From Diplodia intermedia (lineage: Eukaryota > Ascomycota > Dothideomycetes > Botryosphaeriales > Botryosphaeriaceae): 64,000 nt of DNA. Numbering within the stretch: position 1 is the stretch's first letter; every line of letters starts with the position of its first letter. The position numbers and the translations under genes were made by a program. The stretch is taken from positions 1 to 64,000 of the forward strand of contig JAKEKT010000116.1 in NCBI GenBank assembly GCA_021495925.1, written 5' to 3'. Shown here piece by piece: positions 34,785-45,766 of the stretch. Below the pieces are notes generated by a model. The model did not search any database. It was not told the DNA's origin and worked only from the letters and a program-made list of their open reading frames with translations.

Positions 34785-35164
34785 ATGTCTGACGCCGGCC
34801 GCAAGGATTTCTCTACCAGTATGTGCCTTCTCTTTCACATCACTTCTCCGGAACTTAGGCTGACCCCCCAATCCAGAGGCTAAGGAGGAGCTCACCCCCG
34901 ACTCCACCAAGTCCACCCAGCAGAAGACCAAGGAGGCCTTCACCGACACTGGCGACAAGCTCGCTCGGTAAGCACTGCAACTGTTCTGCATCATCGACTC
35001 TCACTAACACGCTTCACAGTGGTGCCCAGACCGACGACTCAAAGTCTACCGGCCAGGAGGTCGGTGACAAGCTCGGCCGCAGCCACGACCGCCACGAGCA
35101 CGGCAGCACTGGCGAGAGCATCCTCGACAAGGCCAAGCACGCCGTTGGCATGGACAAGAAATAA
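34785..35164 (+). CDS. Hsp9/Hsp12 family small heat-shock / stress protein
   Basis: Three exons (34785-34818, 34877-34967, 35020-35164) give 89 residues. The sequence MSDAGRKDFSTKAKEELTPD, then STQQKTKEAFTDTGDKLAR, ending SILDKAKHAVGMDKK, is the Hsp9/Hsp12 pattern: short, highly charged, Gly/Lys/Asp-rich, no cysteine, with repeated amphipathic segments. In the family the protein is unfolded in solution and forms helices on membranes, protecting them during heat, osmotic and stationary-phase stress. The N-terminal SDAGRKDF block is diagnostic. The upstream region carries CRE and STRE motifs. Introns are 52-58 nt with GTATGT and GTAAGC donors. The 5' leader is CA-rich (ATCACCAACAACCGCAATC), typical of highly expressed fungal genes. 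Confidence 0.93.
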
Positions 35165-36418
35165 GCTGCTTGCCTAGAAGCAGCGGCTACGGGACACGAT
35201 ACGACGATGGAAATCTTCTGGGGTCCAGCAGCCTGGACAGTAGTCTTATGATACCACTTTACGACTGAGAAATGAAATCGATTCTCTGAACCTCTATTTT
35301 TTTGGATGTGCCTGTGATTTTTCTGGCTTGCACTGATGGACTGTTTGCAGTGACTACAACTCATCCGCTATGATCGGCGTACTGGCGTGTAACTACACAG
35401 GCGCAGTGTGTGACGCTGTCGAAGGTGGTTAGCCCTTTTTTTGGCAGCCAGTAATTATCCCGGAATGCCGTGAAACTGACTGCGTGGACCTGTTGTGTAG
35501 GCGGCTTCCCGAGGAAGGCCGCAGAGGATGCAACGCTGGTAGTGGCAGCGTGCAAATAGAATAGCATTGCGCTCGATTCAGGGTCGTGCTAAGCTACGGG
35601 ATCGGCTGCAGAGCATCTTGGTACCTGCAGTCAACCGCCGCCGATCACCCATTGTTGTGCTGTGATCTGAGGCTGGGCGCCACCGCAAGACATGTTTTGC
35701 GCCAGCGATGCGCGCGGCGCGTGTCGCACGCGTCACAGGGTAGGCTGCCGGGCATTTTCGACGCCTAAGAGTGAGCGTGACGACAGAACGGGCGGCATGG
35801 ACCACCACGTTGGCAGACCAAGTATTTGGGCGAGGCTGCCGAGCACGCACAGGGTCCTTCTAGGCTGGGATGACGCTGTTGGGCAGCTGGCGGGCGCGGG
35901 CTCCGGGCGCACAGATTGGCGGGGCGCGGCGCCGGTTCGCGTTGCTGGGGCCGCCGTGTTTACCTTGCGTGGAGCTTGGGCCACCTGCGCTGGGCGGGAG
36001 GCTGGGGATCTCCAGAGCATGTGGCTGGGAACAACCTCCCCATTTTCCTGCACACCGCGCAGTCCCATCACTACTAGCTGTGCGCCGCGTCCCAGAGAAC
36101 TTCGCTCTCCACTTTCCACACCCTCCGCAGCAATCACCCAGACGGCCCGCGTCGCCTCATCTGCGCTGTCCGCCGGCTCAGTGCCAGACCGAGACCGCAC
36201 CACCAGACAAAGAGCCCCGCGCCTGCGCATTCCACCGCTTCCGAACACCCTCTGCCCACGCGAGCCCGCATTCCTCTGCCGCACCCAACGCACACCTCGC
36301 CGGAGCACATCCACTCCGGTCTCGATTGGCAATCCTTTTCGCGCCGCGTTTGCTTCCTCGGGCCTGCGGGCGCCGCTGGAGCACCTTCTGTCCCTAGTGA
36401 CTGCCCTGCCCTCGACAT
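35165..36418. other. Intergenic region between Hsp9/12 and FIG1
   Basis: About 1.25 kb. A GC-rich stretch near 35.7-36.4 kb has long overlapping frames in several phases on both strands (up to 254 codons) with Arg/Ala/Pro-biased content. I take it as FIG1 promoter and leader, not coding sequence. Confidence 0.55.
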
Positions 36419-37529
36419 ATGGCCAATCTGAAATTCGCCGTCACCATGCAGAGTAAGTCGTTTGTCCTCGCCGCGCCCAAGTAGCCTTTGACTGCGGCCT
36501 AGATTTCTTGCAACGCTGCCAGACTGCTCTTGATAAAACTCACGAGCGCGTCGACGTGGCCAAGGAGAAACTCCGTCCGTGGAAGAATGCCATTGTTGGC
36601 GCCTGGAGAAAGTCGAAGAAATTTGCTAAGAGAGTCCACAAAGGAATCTTGCCCTTCCTGGGCTACCATCATATTCTGATGATCCTCATCGCCATCGCCG
36701 TCATCCTCCTCTGTAAGTCCCTGTCTCGCACTGGCCTCCCTGACCTTGTGTACTGACCCAACCCAGCCCTCCTGCTTGCCGGTTGCTCCAGCACCTCGCC
36801 GCTTATTCCGGGAATCTTCCTCATCAGCCTGTACTACAAGTCCTACACCCCCACCTACGACCCGTCTCAGGTCGACCCCGGTGTCACCGCTGCCATTGCC
36901 AACATCGTTGGCAACGCCGTCCTCGAGGTCCGCGTTGGCTACTTCGGCATTTGCGTCAACCCCAATGGCGGCGACTTCCTGTGCTCCAACAATGCTACCG
37001 CTCTTGCTGAGCAGATCAACGTCGATCAGGACCCGCTGAACCTTATCTGGGTTGCGAGCACCTTCAAGGACAGCATCGTGTTTCCCTACCTACTGTGAGT
37101 TTTTCTTGCCATGCCGGGAGAAAACAGGCATACTGACATGGTCAACTCAGCATCGTCGCCATCATCCTTGCCTTCATCACCTTCATCCTGCTCGCCACAT
37201 TCCCGGGCTGGCATGAGGAGCAGGACGCCACGACCGGTTCCGACGTCGACGTCAAGCCGTTCCCCTCGCGGCCGGTTTCACAGGTCGCTCTAGCTCTCAT
37301 CTTCATCTCGTCCATATTCGTGCTCGTGTCGGTGCTATGGCAGCACACGGCGTCAGTCGCCGCCGCAACGGTGGCTCAGGATCTCGGAAACGGCAGCATC
37401 AGGTCGGGCGTCGGCACCGCCTCCATGGTCCTCGGCTGGTTCGGCTTCGTCCTGCTCATAATAGTCACGATCGGCTTACTGGTCATGATACTGAGCATCA
37501 TCGTCCTCGACAAGCTTACCGACGGTTGA
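36419..37529 (+). CDS. FIG1: Fig1-type Ca2+ regulator and mating membrane-fusion protein
   Basis: Four exons (36419-36452, 36503-36712, 36767-37094, 37151-37529) join to about 316 residues. Four membrane segments are visible: HHILMILIAIAVILLSLLLA near 70-90, the first segment of exon 4 (IVAIILAFITFILLATF), VALALIFISSIFVLVSVLW, and MVLGWFGFVLLIIVTIGLLV near the C-terminus. The large first extracellular loop has the family block IPGIFLISLYYKSY, then VLEVRVGYFGICV with cysteines, as in the claudin-like Fig1 family. In yeast and moulds Fig1 sits in the plasma membrane and supports low-affinity Ca2+ influx and cell fusion during mating. The start at 36419 gives a short cytosolic basic segment; an in-frame ATG at 36446 is an alternative. 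Confidence 0.88.
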
Positions 37530-38006
37530 GCGGTGTTTTTTTTCTCGCAGCATTTCTTTCAATAGGGCCTTTTTTTTCGTTTCACAGGAAGATGATGAAA
37601 GTTTAGCATCGACCGGCCATCACACCGTCGTCAACGATACCCCACCAATGTTGTCAGCGATAGCAACTGTCCCCGAGAAGCATCATACGATTCCCCCCCT
37701 TTTTTTCCCTTCTTCTTTCCAGCGAACTTTGCATAGGTCAAGCGATTGACGGCTTTTCTCGACTGTTCGGCGGATCTGACACGACCAGCCCCGAACTGTC
37801 GAGCTTATTTACGAAGGTTCATTCTGGCTTTAACGGAGAATACAAACGAAACGACGATGGAATGTGAATAACGGGGAAATAACGATCTGGGTCTCTTCTT
37901 CTCTTGGGTGGGGGAATCATTCTGGGTTTTTGTCTGAGCGATCAATTGGGTTTTCTCCTTTCTTCTTCTACTCAACTTCTCGGGTTAATACTTACAACAA
38001 CATGTG

Positions 38007-38027
38007 GAGAGAGAGAGAGAGAGAGAG
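38007..38027 (+). repeat. (GA)n dinucleotide repeat
   Basis: About ten GA units in the 3' flank of FIG1. Confidence 0.9.
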
Positions 38028-38350
38028 GGACGATGACGATTATCATGACGAGGTGGAATGGCATTTTTCCCCAAAGATGGAAGGAGAGTCTTGTGTTTGT
38101 TCAAACCTCTCTCCACTTTCTTCTTCTCTTTCTCCTATTTCCCTTTTCTTTCTTCTTTTCCTCTTTTCAACTTGCATTACAATCATCTCGCATAATGAGG
38201 GCGTTTAACTTTCCGGGGGGGAAATGGGATGGGATTGGGGGGAGAGAAGAGGCCAAACGGGAACGAAGCGGGCGAGAAGATAGATTGGTTTCTTTCTTGG
38301 CTTTTTGGACTCAATTCGGTTGGGGGGAGAGAGAAGATACCACGATGAGA

Positions 38351-38370
38351 ACGAACGAACGAACGAACGA
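38351..38370 (+). repeat. (ACGA)5 tetranucleotide repeat
   Basis: Five perfect ACGA units in the 3' flank between FIG1 and COG3. Confidence 0.9.
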
Positions 38371-38502
38371 GGCATGGCAAATACTCCCCCTTCAAAGAAG
38401 CAAAACAGGACGAATGAATTACTCAAAAAAACATCAAATCACTGCTGATCAAAAGAAGAGAAAAAGTGACATTTTGTGATTGCCTTGCTTGCTAGTAACA
38501 AC

Positions 38503-38518
38503 GCTGTTGCTGCTGTTG

Positions 38519-38556
<38 letters not shown>

Positions 38557-38560
38557 GCCG
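38503..38560 (+). repeat. GCTGTT/GCT trinucleotide repeat
   Basis: Imperfect GCTGTT units pass into a run of about ten GCT triplets and then GCC. It lies about 90 bases beyond the COG3 stop on its 3' side, so it would be transcribed as a CAG/AGC-type run in the COG3 3'UTR. Confidence 0.85.
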
Positions 38561-38648
38561 CCCCGCGCTCCTCCAGGTATCTTGTAATCGTTCTCCACCA
38601 TCTTCATTTCCCCCCAGCACAACATCCCAATCCAGAAGAACAGTCCAA

Positions 38649-41468
38649 CTACGTGCTAGTAACACTGCCCCCTCGCTCATCATCATCATCCTCGTCCTCG
38701 TCCCCGTCCCCGTCCCCACCCCCATTCCCCTCCTGCCCCTCCTGCCCCGCCGCCGCCCCCGCCGCCCCCTCCAGCTGGGCCCCGAGCCCGAACTGGCCCA
38801 CGCGGAACACGCCGGCGCACCACTCGGCGAACACGCCCGGCTCCCACACCTCGTCCGCCCGCGCCTTGCCCTTCTTCATGGCCGCCGCCGCCGAGAGCGC
38901 GCCGCCGCCGGGCCTCTCGTCGTCGCCCAGGCGCTCCCAGAAGGCCTCGTAGTTGGCGACGACCTGCTCGACGACGGCGACGACCAGCGTCTCGCGCGTG
39001 CGCAGGTCGTCGACGTAGGCGTCCAGCTTGCCGCGCAGGAAGCCGACCTCGCGCTCGACCGAGGCCCGGACCTCGGCGACGGCGGCGGCGGCGGCCTGCT
39101 CTCCGCCCCCTCCTCCTCCTCCTCCTTTCTTCTTCTGCCGCTTGGCGGCTGCGGTCAACGGTGCCGTGACGCGGCCGGCAAAGGCCGAGGTGAAGTCGTT
39201 GATGACGGTGCGCAGCCGGCCGTCGAGCTCGGCCTTGGCGTCGAGCATGTTCTCGACGACGCGCGGCAGGAGCGAGCCGCCGACGAGGCCGCGCACCAGG
39301 TTGGCCGGGTTGAAGAGGCCGCCGCGGTCGCGGAGCTCGTAGAAGGTCGACGTCACCGACGAGAAGTCGAGCGAGACGTCCTGCGCGACGAACTCGATGT
39401 CGAAGGCGACGATCTGCTGCTTGAGCAGGAGCAGGTGCTTGATGAGGAAGAGCTGCGAGTCCGTGGGCGAGTGGCGGGCCGAGATTTGCGTCGCGGCGGC
39501 GTACAGGGAGAGGGTGGTTTGGTGGACGATTTGGTGGGCGAGGTCGTCGAAGACGGTGGACTGGTGGTTTGGGTTAGCAAGCTGGGGATTTTGATGTGGA
39601 GGTTCGAAGCATTTACGTTTACGAGGCGGTAGATTTTACTGAGCAGCCAGATGGCTTTGCGGAGCGTGGGGTACCAATCCCTGAATGCAGCCTCTGCGTT
39701 GAAGGCCCAGCGCGAATCACCATCTTCATCTTCCAATCCCGCGGGAATCATCATCGGCCCGTTCGTGGTCTTCTTCCCCGATAAAACGGGGCCTGTCTGA
39801 TCTGCTTCCGAAGGCTTTCGGTTGCGTGAATGGTAGTCCAGGTCTTCGGGCTTGGGCTTGTAGTACTCGATCTCGTCTCGAAGAATGGATAGAGTAAGGA
39901 AGACCAATCTTGTCTGGGCATCTTCTAATGCGGGAAGGATCAAGTCGGCGAAATTGAGCCGTACCGACTCGACCGGCTCGTATTCTTCCTCTTCCTCTTC
40001 CATGTATCGGGTCTGAATCAAGGTGCAAAGTTCGCAGAGTTTTACCAATTGTGTCTCGTGGATGGTGCGCGGCCGTAAATAGTCGTAGAAGGGTTCCATG
40101 ATACTCTCCAGAAAGTCATACACACCTCCCTCGCCCACAAACCACTCTTCCCACAGCCCATACTCATCGAAGCAGATGCCGCGGATGTAGCTGATACTGC
40201 TCCTTGCGAACGTGACCAGGTCATTCGCAGAGCTTGGTGCCAGAGATATTTCCGCCATCTTCTTCGCGATCAGGGGAAGTATCAGCCTTCCCCGAGTTGC
40301 CGCGTAGCTTTGATAGAGCTCGTTCATCAAGCTCTGGTACTCTGGTTCAGAGTCGGGGTCTGCATCAGCTGGTAATACAGCTCTTTTTTGGATCTCCAGG
40401 CCCAGCTCCTTCAGCTCTGCTGCGCCCACGCGGAATTTGGCATAAAGTAATGCGGACATTGTGGTATCGTTCAGCTGGCGGTCCGCTATCCTCTTTGAGA
40501 CGTCGGCCGCAATCTCGCGAAGAGTATTGGTAAAGTGGACCCGGATGAGAGATAGAGCGCGCGTAAGCAGTAGTCGGTAGCGAGACCGGTATGTCGCAGA
40601 CTCGCTGTGGTTCGGATGCGCCATCATGTAGTCTATACAGCTGTCCAGGTTGAGCAGCATATCGGTGAAGCCTTCAGCGCGGACGAAATTGGTTGCGCCG
40701 GGAGCATTGAGCCTCCTTGTGGTGGGCTCGAGGTAGGTGTAGTATTGGAGGTTCTCGGAGATGTCGTCGGCAAGCTTCGTAACACGCTTCTGGTCTGCTA
40801 TCAAGCCCTCGCATTGGCTCTGGAAGGTGGTGGTCTGCGCAGAGACGGATTTGAAGGAGTCGGAGAGGGCGGACAGGAGGTCGAGTGCGGAAGAGGTGCT
40901 TTCCAGCAGGGAATCGAGGTGTCGGTGGGACAGGTGCAGCTGGTCGCGGTACAGCCTGGAAGATGACAGCTCGTCAGTATCAAGCGCAGCACATTGGCCG
41001 CTGAAGAAGCACGTACTGATACTCCTCGTGGCTTGCGTCCAGCAGCTCGTCGCTGATGCCATTGTACCAGTCTCCGAAGTCCAGCTCGGTGCGCAGCTGG
41101 TCTCTCGAGCGCTTCTTGAGCCGGTGCTTCTCCAGATCACGCTCCTTCTTCATGTGAGCCCTCGCGACATCGTAAAAGTCGCTGAACGACTTGGCGCGGC
41201 GGGCGACGGTGGCCTGCGGAGGCCCATTATCCAGCTCGGGCTCCTCGACTATGTCCGGGATGGCTTCTACGGGATCGACGTCAGCCTGGTTGCTCTCCTG
41301 TGGGCACAAGCATCAATACTACCATCGGCGCGGGCGCATGGGGAGGGCGAGGCTTACATTGGGCTGCTTGAGGAGCGACACGCGGCGGCGGTGGGCCTGG
41401 GCCCGGGGCTTTTCGGGCTCGCGGTGGTGCTCGGGGACAATGCCGCTGATCCAGGCATCCTCGTACAT
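38649..41468 (-). CDS. COG3: Conserved oligomeric Golgi complex subunit 3 (Sec34)
   Basis: Four exons (41358-41468, 41017-41297, 39617-40955, 38649-39560) give about 880 residues from the ATG at 41468 (MYEDAWISGIVPEHH); an upstream in-frame ATG at 41546 would add 26. The Sec34 domain begins with a coiled-coil (LESTSSALDLLSALSDSFKS, then VTKLADDISENLQYYTYLEP) and continues with NFVRAEGFTDMLLNLDSCID and SYIRGICFDEYGLWEEWF, matching COG3. Exon 4 restores VNSTVFDDLAHQIVHQT, confirming that junction. COG3 belongs to the lobe A tether (COG1-4) for retrograde intra-Golgi vesicles. The C-terminal part carries a run of eight glycines after KKK and an acidic Asp/Glu tail; this poly-Gly/Ala region is unusually GC-rich compared with the first half. 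The gene is divergent from FMP25, 378 bp between starts. Confidence 0.93.
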
Positions 41469-41846
41469 GGTGGTGTTGGCTGGGAGTCGCGATCTGGGCG
41501 GGCGCGTGCCGGAGCTCTGAGCTGTGGGTTCCTGCCGCTGCTGCACACCTGGTCAGTTGGACCACGGGCCGCCCAAGCTTCGGAGCGGAAGTCGGCGGCG
41601 GTGGCGGCGGCGGCGGGGCGGGATGCGGCGCCGAGGCTGCAGGGATGGCGTCCGCTCCGAAGCTTGGGCGGCGATGCGCCGAAGAATTGGTGACGTTCGC
41701 GACTGTCCAGTCCTCTCGGCCGTCAGCACTGCGCTTGCCCAGGCCTGCGGCTCGAAAAGGCTCGGTGCCCAGAGGCAGATTCCCTACTGAGCCTGCGACA
41801 CCACCTACCCCGCAATTCTCGACTCCCGCTCTTTCCACGCGCCATC

Positions 41847-43622
41847 ATGCTACCCACGCGCTGCTTGCGCCAATCCGCGCGCCGCATTAATAAGACGGCC
41901 AGAGCTTGTCCCGCCCGCTCTGCTGCTGCCACCACCAGCACCCGCGCTGCCCGCAAGTCTTTTCCTCGTTCAATTGCAGTCCTCACAGCCGTCGGTACCG
42001 CCACTGCTATTTACCAGTACTCGGCCGGCAACCAGATCTTTCGTAATGCCTACGCCGAAGCTCCAGAGGAGCCCGAGCTCGTGTTCGAGAAACCCCGGAA
42101 GGCTGCCGCTTCGAAGGAGGAGAACAGAGACATAATCAGCTCGCAACATCTGCAGGTCAAGAGGAGTTGGGAGAATCCTGGTGTCTATGCTTGGGGCTCC
42201 AACGATGGCAAGGTCGTTGCGCCGGACAGCCAGGAAAGGCACATCAAGACGCCGCGCCGCCTGAAATGCTTCGATGGTCTGCTCCTGCGCGATGTAAAGC
42301 TGGATCGCTTTGTTGGCGCTGCCATCAATGAGAAGGGCGACCTGCTGCAATGGGGCACTGCCTATGACAGCGACTGCGTTGCGCCAGCAGTCACGCTGAG
42401 AGGAAAGAACTTGAAGTCTTTGACGCTGTCCAGGGACCGTGTGATTGCCCTGGCTTCCAATGGCAAGGTTTACTCGGTTCCCGTGTCAAAGGAAGAGCAA
42501 GAGAAGGGAAAGAAGGCTTCTGAGAGCAGCTGGATTCCTTTCTGGAGCTCTAGCGCGCCAATCAGCTACCGCACAATTGAGCCGACCAACCTTAAGTCTG
42601 GCGAAAAGATTACCTCGGTTGCTGGTGGACTGGAGCATGTGCTTCTACTCACCTCCAAAGGCCGTCTGTTTTCCTCCGCTTCCAGCGCTCTCGACTATCC
42701 CAGTAAAGGCCAACTTGGTATTCCCGGCCTGTCCTGGCAGACCCGCCCACAGGGTGCATACGACCTTCCTCACGAAATAACCACCCTCAGTGGTTTTGAA
42801 ATGGCCAAAATTGCCGCCGGAGACTACCACAGCGTAGCCGCTGACAAGGAAGGCCGAGTCTTCAGCTTCGGTGATAATTCCTTCGGCCAATTGGGCGTCC
42901 GCTATGATTCCGAGGTCCCTTTCGTCGATGCCCCCTCCTTGGTCCCCATCTCTAGCCTTTACCGCGGCACCGGCCTTGTCCCCAAGGTTACAGGCGTCGC
43001 CGCTGGGGGCAACAACAGCTACTTCACCATCGACGCGACGCGTGTCTCCAACCCGGGATCAGAAGATACGCTCGCGCGCCGCAACCTCGGCAACGTAACT
43101 GCCGACGCGTGGGCGTGCGGCCAGGGCATCTGGGGCGGCCTGGGCAACGGCCGGTGGACGCACATGCAGGACACGCCCGTCAAGATCCCCGCCTTCTCCG
43201 GCCTGTTCGAGTTCGACGAGAAGACGAACAAGGTGGTGCCGATCCGACTCTCGCAGTTCGCCGTCGGTGCCAACCACGTCGCCGCCGTCATGGACAACAT
43301 CGCCCATCTGACCGCCGGAACCGTCGGCACCAGCAGGAGGAGCGATCAGGAGTCCGAGAACGCGACGAACTGGGGCGCCGATATTCTGTTCTTCGGTAAC
43401 AATGAGCACTACCAGATCGGCACGGGCAGGCGCAACAATGTGAGCACTCCCGTCTACATTCAGCCGCTGGATCAGGTAGCGGAGAGGAAGGTCAGGGGTA
43501 AGGAGGAGCACCGGTTTCAGATCACGCCGACTAAGAAGGTCAAGTTGGATGGAAGATGGGTAGAGTTTGGGCAGAAGGTGGAGTGCGGAAGGGGCGTGAC
43601 GGCTGTGTACTCTGGTGTGTAG
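41847..43622 (+). CDS. FMP25: Fmp25-like mitochondrial RCC1-repeat protein
   Basis: An intronless gene for 591 residues. The N-terminus is basic and hydroxylated (MLPTRCLRQSARRINKTARA), a mitochondrial targeting signal, followed by one membrane segment (SIAVLTAVGTATAIYQYSAG, about 43-61). The rest carries RCC1-type beta-propeller blades: PGVYAWGSNDGKVV, GDLLQWGTAYDSD, GRVFSFGDNSFGQLGV, DAWACGQGIWGGLGNG and ILFFGNNEHYQIGTG. This build matches yeast Fmp25, an inner-membrane protein needed for assembly of respiratory complex III, with the propeller expected on one face of the inner membrane. Blades between residues 200 and 290 are diverged. It shares a short divergent promoter with COG3. Confidence 0.9.
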   Translation: MLPTRCLRQSARRINKTARACPARSAAATTSTRAARKSFPRSIAVLTAVGTATAIYQYSAGNQIFRNAYAEAPEEPELVFEKPRKAAASKEENRDIISSQHLQVKRSWENPGVYAWGSNDGKVVAPDSQERHIKTPRRLKCFDGLLLRDVKLDRFVGAAINEKGDLLQWGTAYDSDCVAPAVTLRGKNLKSLTLSRDRVIALASNGKVYSVPVSKEEQEKGKKASESSWIPFWSSSAPISYRTIEPTNLKSGEKITSVAGGLEHVLLLTSKGRLFSSASSALDYPSKGQLGIPGLSWQTRPQGAYDLPHEITTLSGFEMAKIAAGDYHSVAADKEGRVFSFGDNSFGQLGVRYDSEVPFVDAPSLVPISSLYRGTGLVPKVTGVAAGGNNSYFTIDATRVSNPGSEDTLARRNLGNVTADAWACGQGIWGGLGNGRWTHMQDTPVKIPAFSGLFEFDEKTNKVVPIRLSQFAVGANHVAAVMDNIAHLTAGTVGTSRRSDQESENATNWGADILFFGNNEHYQIGTGRRNNVSTPVYIQPLDQVAERKVRGKEEHRFQITPTKKVKLDGRWVEFGQKVECGRGVTAVYSGV

Positions 43623-44382
43623 GATTCATGGTGATTGTAAGTTATGGGAGGCCATGTTTTTGGGGCGTTCGGCGTGGGACGGAGATATATCAAGTTTCAT
43701 GCTCCCTGCTCTCACATAATTGTAAAAAATAGGAATGAAAATAAACTTGTCAAGTCCAGGGGTAATGGATCAGGTCCCTCTAGGTACTGCCTTCTCCTTT
43801 CCGGAGTTCAAGGTTCCCACGCAGGAAAGGGGAGAGCCAATGACATGTACGATCAACGGAGTTACTTTCCCGCTATTATCGGAATGGCCTCACAGTACTC
43901 AGAGCCTTGATATGAAGCAGCACAGAGGGACATAGCCAGAGGGGTGTGACATATGGTCCGTGCATATAAAGTCGCTAAGCCAGCGCAAAGTTTTGAAAAC
44001 CACAGCTCGGCGAATAGAGCGGGGAATCTACCCTAGAAGCATTGGGCATTCTTCTGTGAACTCAGAGCTCCCTGATATCGCTATTCTATCAGATATTATG
44101 GCTGTGATGCTTGGGTCACGAAGTCCCTTGTCGCAACCGCAATCAGAGAGGATCAAGGCCCACTTTAGCACCATGCCCGCAATTGATGGTCAATCACAAT
44201 TCCCCATTGCAAAGTTAGCCTTTCAGGTCTTGCAAATCTTTCCGTGGTACTCTCTCAACTTATAGTCTTCACTGACACCGTCAACTCCGCAGTGTCTTCC
44301 CAGTGTGACATCCGGAATCCTTTCAACGTTTAATTTTACGGTATATCTAGATCAAAAACTGAAATGATGTCACAAATGACCA
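43623..44382. other. Intergenic region between FMP25 and tRNA-Ala
   Basis: 3' flank of FMP25 and 5' flank of the tRNA. Only short frames; nothing supported. Confidence 0.6.
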
Positions 44383-44471
44383 GGGCGCTTGGTCTAGGGG
44401 TATGATTTTCGCTTCGCATCATCCATTGAAGCACATGTGAAAGGTCGTGGGTTCAATTCCCACAGCGTCCA
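44383..44471 (+). tRNA. tRNA-Ala (anticodon CGC) with a 17-nt intron
   Basis: A complete cloverleaf can be drawn. The acceptor GGGCGCT pairs with AGCGTCC, including the G3:U70 wobble that marks alanine tRNAs, with discriminator A at 44471. The anticodon stem TTCGC (44408-44412) pairs with GTGAA (44437-44441), loop TT-CGC-A-T, anticodon at 44415-44417. The T arm is GTGGG-TTCAATT-CCCAC. An intron of about 17 nt (44419-44435) sits one base 3' of the anticodon, the standard place for nuclear tRNA introns cut by the Sen endonuclease. It decodes GCG. CCA is not encoded, as usual in eukaryotes. Confidence 0.92.
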
Positions 44472-44474
44472 GTC

Positions 44475-44479
44475 TTTTT
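44475..44479 (+). terminator. RNA polymerase III terminator of tRNA-Ala
   Basis: A run of five T four bases after the tRNA 3' end. Confidence 0.8.
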
Positions 44480-45342
44480 GCCTTTTTGGGGTCTTCAAGC
44501 ATCCTTTTTGCCGGTCTATCGCGCTGTGGAGCTTAGCGGAGGACCGTAGAGCCTTTTGGGCGAGTGTAGGGCATTAGTCTCAGCTCATGGATGTGCCAAA
44601 GTTAAGTGATCACAACTGAGAGGTGTAAATGTCTGGCAGTCGGAGACCTTTCAGCGATTACTTCTCGGTCAGTTCTTCTTCTGAATACTGGGCCATGACA
44701 TATAAGAATCATATATAAATGAGTTGTCTGTCTATCATGATATACCGAGGGTTTCCTCTCCAGCATCCGCCATCCAGAAGAGGTTCACAACTTTCCAGAA
44801 GAGAGCCCACAGCTGATGCGTATGCTGGCCTCACAGGTCTACGTTGATGCCGGGCGTCTCCTCAGTCTCCTCGGCCTCGCCATCTCTTCCACTCTGCCAT
44901 CTTTCCCATAGATGATTCATGGGGTGATTGCTGGACAAAATGCACAAGAGTTGGAATTTAAGTAGCAAAAGCGTCTAGTACAGTTCACTTAATCATTAGC
45001 GTGTCACCATGAATTTTCATTTTGGGGATTCTGGCGTACTGAGAAAGGTGGAAAAGCAGGGGAAGGTCAATTCCGAAAGACCTCCATTTCTTCAAAACCC
45101 GGGTACAAAGCGAGAAACTCTCCAATTAAGATGCACAACAGTCCTCATTCACGGCGCCGCCTCAAACTCAAGAGCGCGACTCCACTCTAAGCCCGTTGCG
45201 CCAACGAAGCTTCTTCTCCTGGCGAGATGTCGACGTATCTTGGTCAGATGTCTTGATGACGTTTTCGGCTCAGGACGCCCCTACTGAGCTTACAGAGCCA
45301 GTCCTGTAGATGATAGTTAGCATTAGACAAATCCAGGAACTG
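44480..45342. other. Gene-poor region after tRNA-Ala
   Basis: Relatively AT-rich. A 92-codon frame at 45009-45287 has no recognisable content. No repeat or RNA gene seen. Confidence 0.5.
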
Positions 45343-45766
45343 CTATTGAGGATTGACATATCTGTCTCGACAATCGAGACCTCTCGACTTTCCAACAACC
45401 ATCTTACAGCATATTCCTTTGGAATGAGAAGACATCAACATGTAGAGTGAAAAACTGGACTTGAGTCTGTGCTCGTGCCTTGGCGTGGGACATCGCTTTC
45501 GGAGAAGGTGCCTGACGTAAGGAATGATAATCACTAGGAGCATCGTGACAAGAAAAACGGCCGCTTCCTTACTCCATGATGGAGTGGCGCCCGCTTCCGG
45601 TGGTGTTTGTCAATCCGCATCGATTGTTCAGTTTTCCATAGCAATTTGAGGGTGAACAGAGCTCCAGCAGCAAGGCCTTTGTGTCACAAGGAATTTCTTG
45701 ACACAGATCCCCTGAAACATGAGTAGCGTTCGTCGTCAGCCCTTGGTAAAGGTGCCGAGGGCACAA
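45343..45766 (-). pseudogene. Possible remnant or exon pair of a cysteine-rich membrane protein
   Basis: Two adjacent minus-strand frames could belong to one protein. The first (45569-45766) has DLCQEIPCDTKALLLELCSP then SNCYGKLNNRCGL, an extracellular-looking cysteine-rich piece preceded by a TTTCAG acceptor-like site. The second, in another frame, reads KEAAVFLVTMLLVIIIPYVR followed by a basic HLLRKR segment, a convincing membrane helix with a stop-transfer charge. No good GT-AG intron joins them: the only GTAAGG/CTAG pair is 39 nt and gives the wrong frame. It may be a decayed gene, for example of a CFEM/Pth11-like receptor, or coincidence. I cannot name it. Confidence 0.25.

Larger units (their letters stand above)
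37530..38648. other. Intergenic region with simple repeats between FIG1 and COG3
   Basis: Convergent 3' flanks of FIG1 (+) and COG3 (-), about 1.1 kb. It is rich in T- and CT-tracts and holds three microsatellites (listed separately). No gene is supported; the open frames here are low-complexity artefacts. Confidence 0.6.

Noticed and set aside
35692..36456. A 254-codon plus-strand frame overlapping the FIG1 start
   Set aside because: Low-information Arg/Pro/Ala/Ser composition, overlapping frames on both strands, and it would override the well-supported FIG1 first exon.
38476..38952. Plus-strand frame beginning with poly-Ala
   Set aside because: Translation of the GCT microsatellite followed by the antisense of the COG3 terminal exon.
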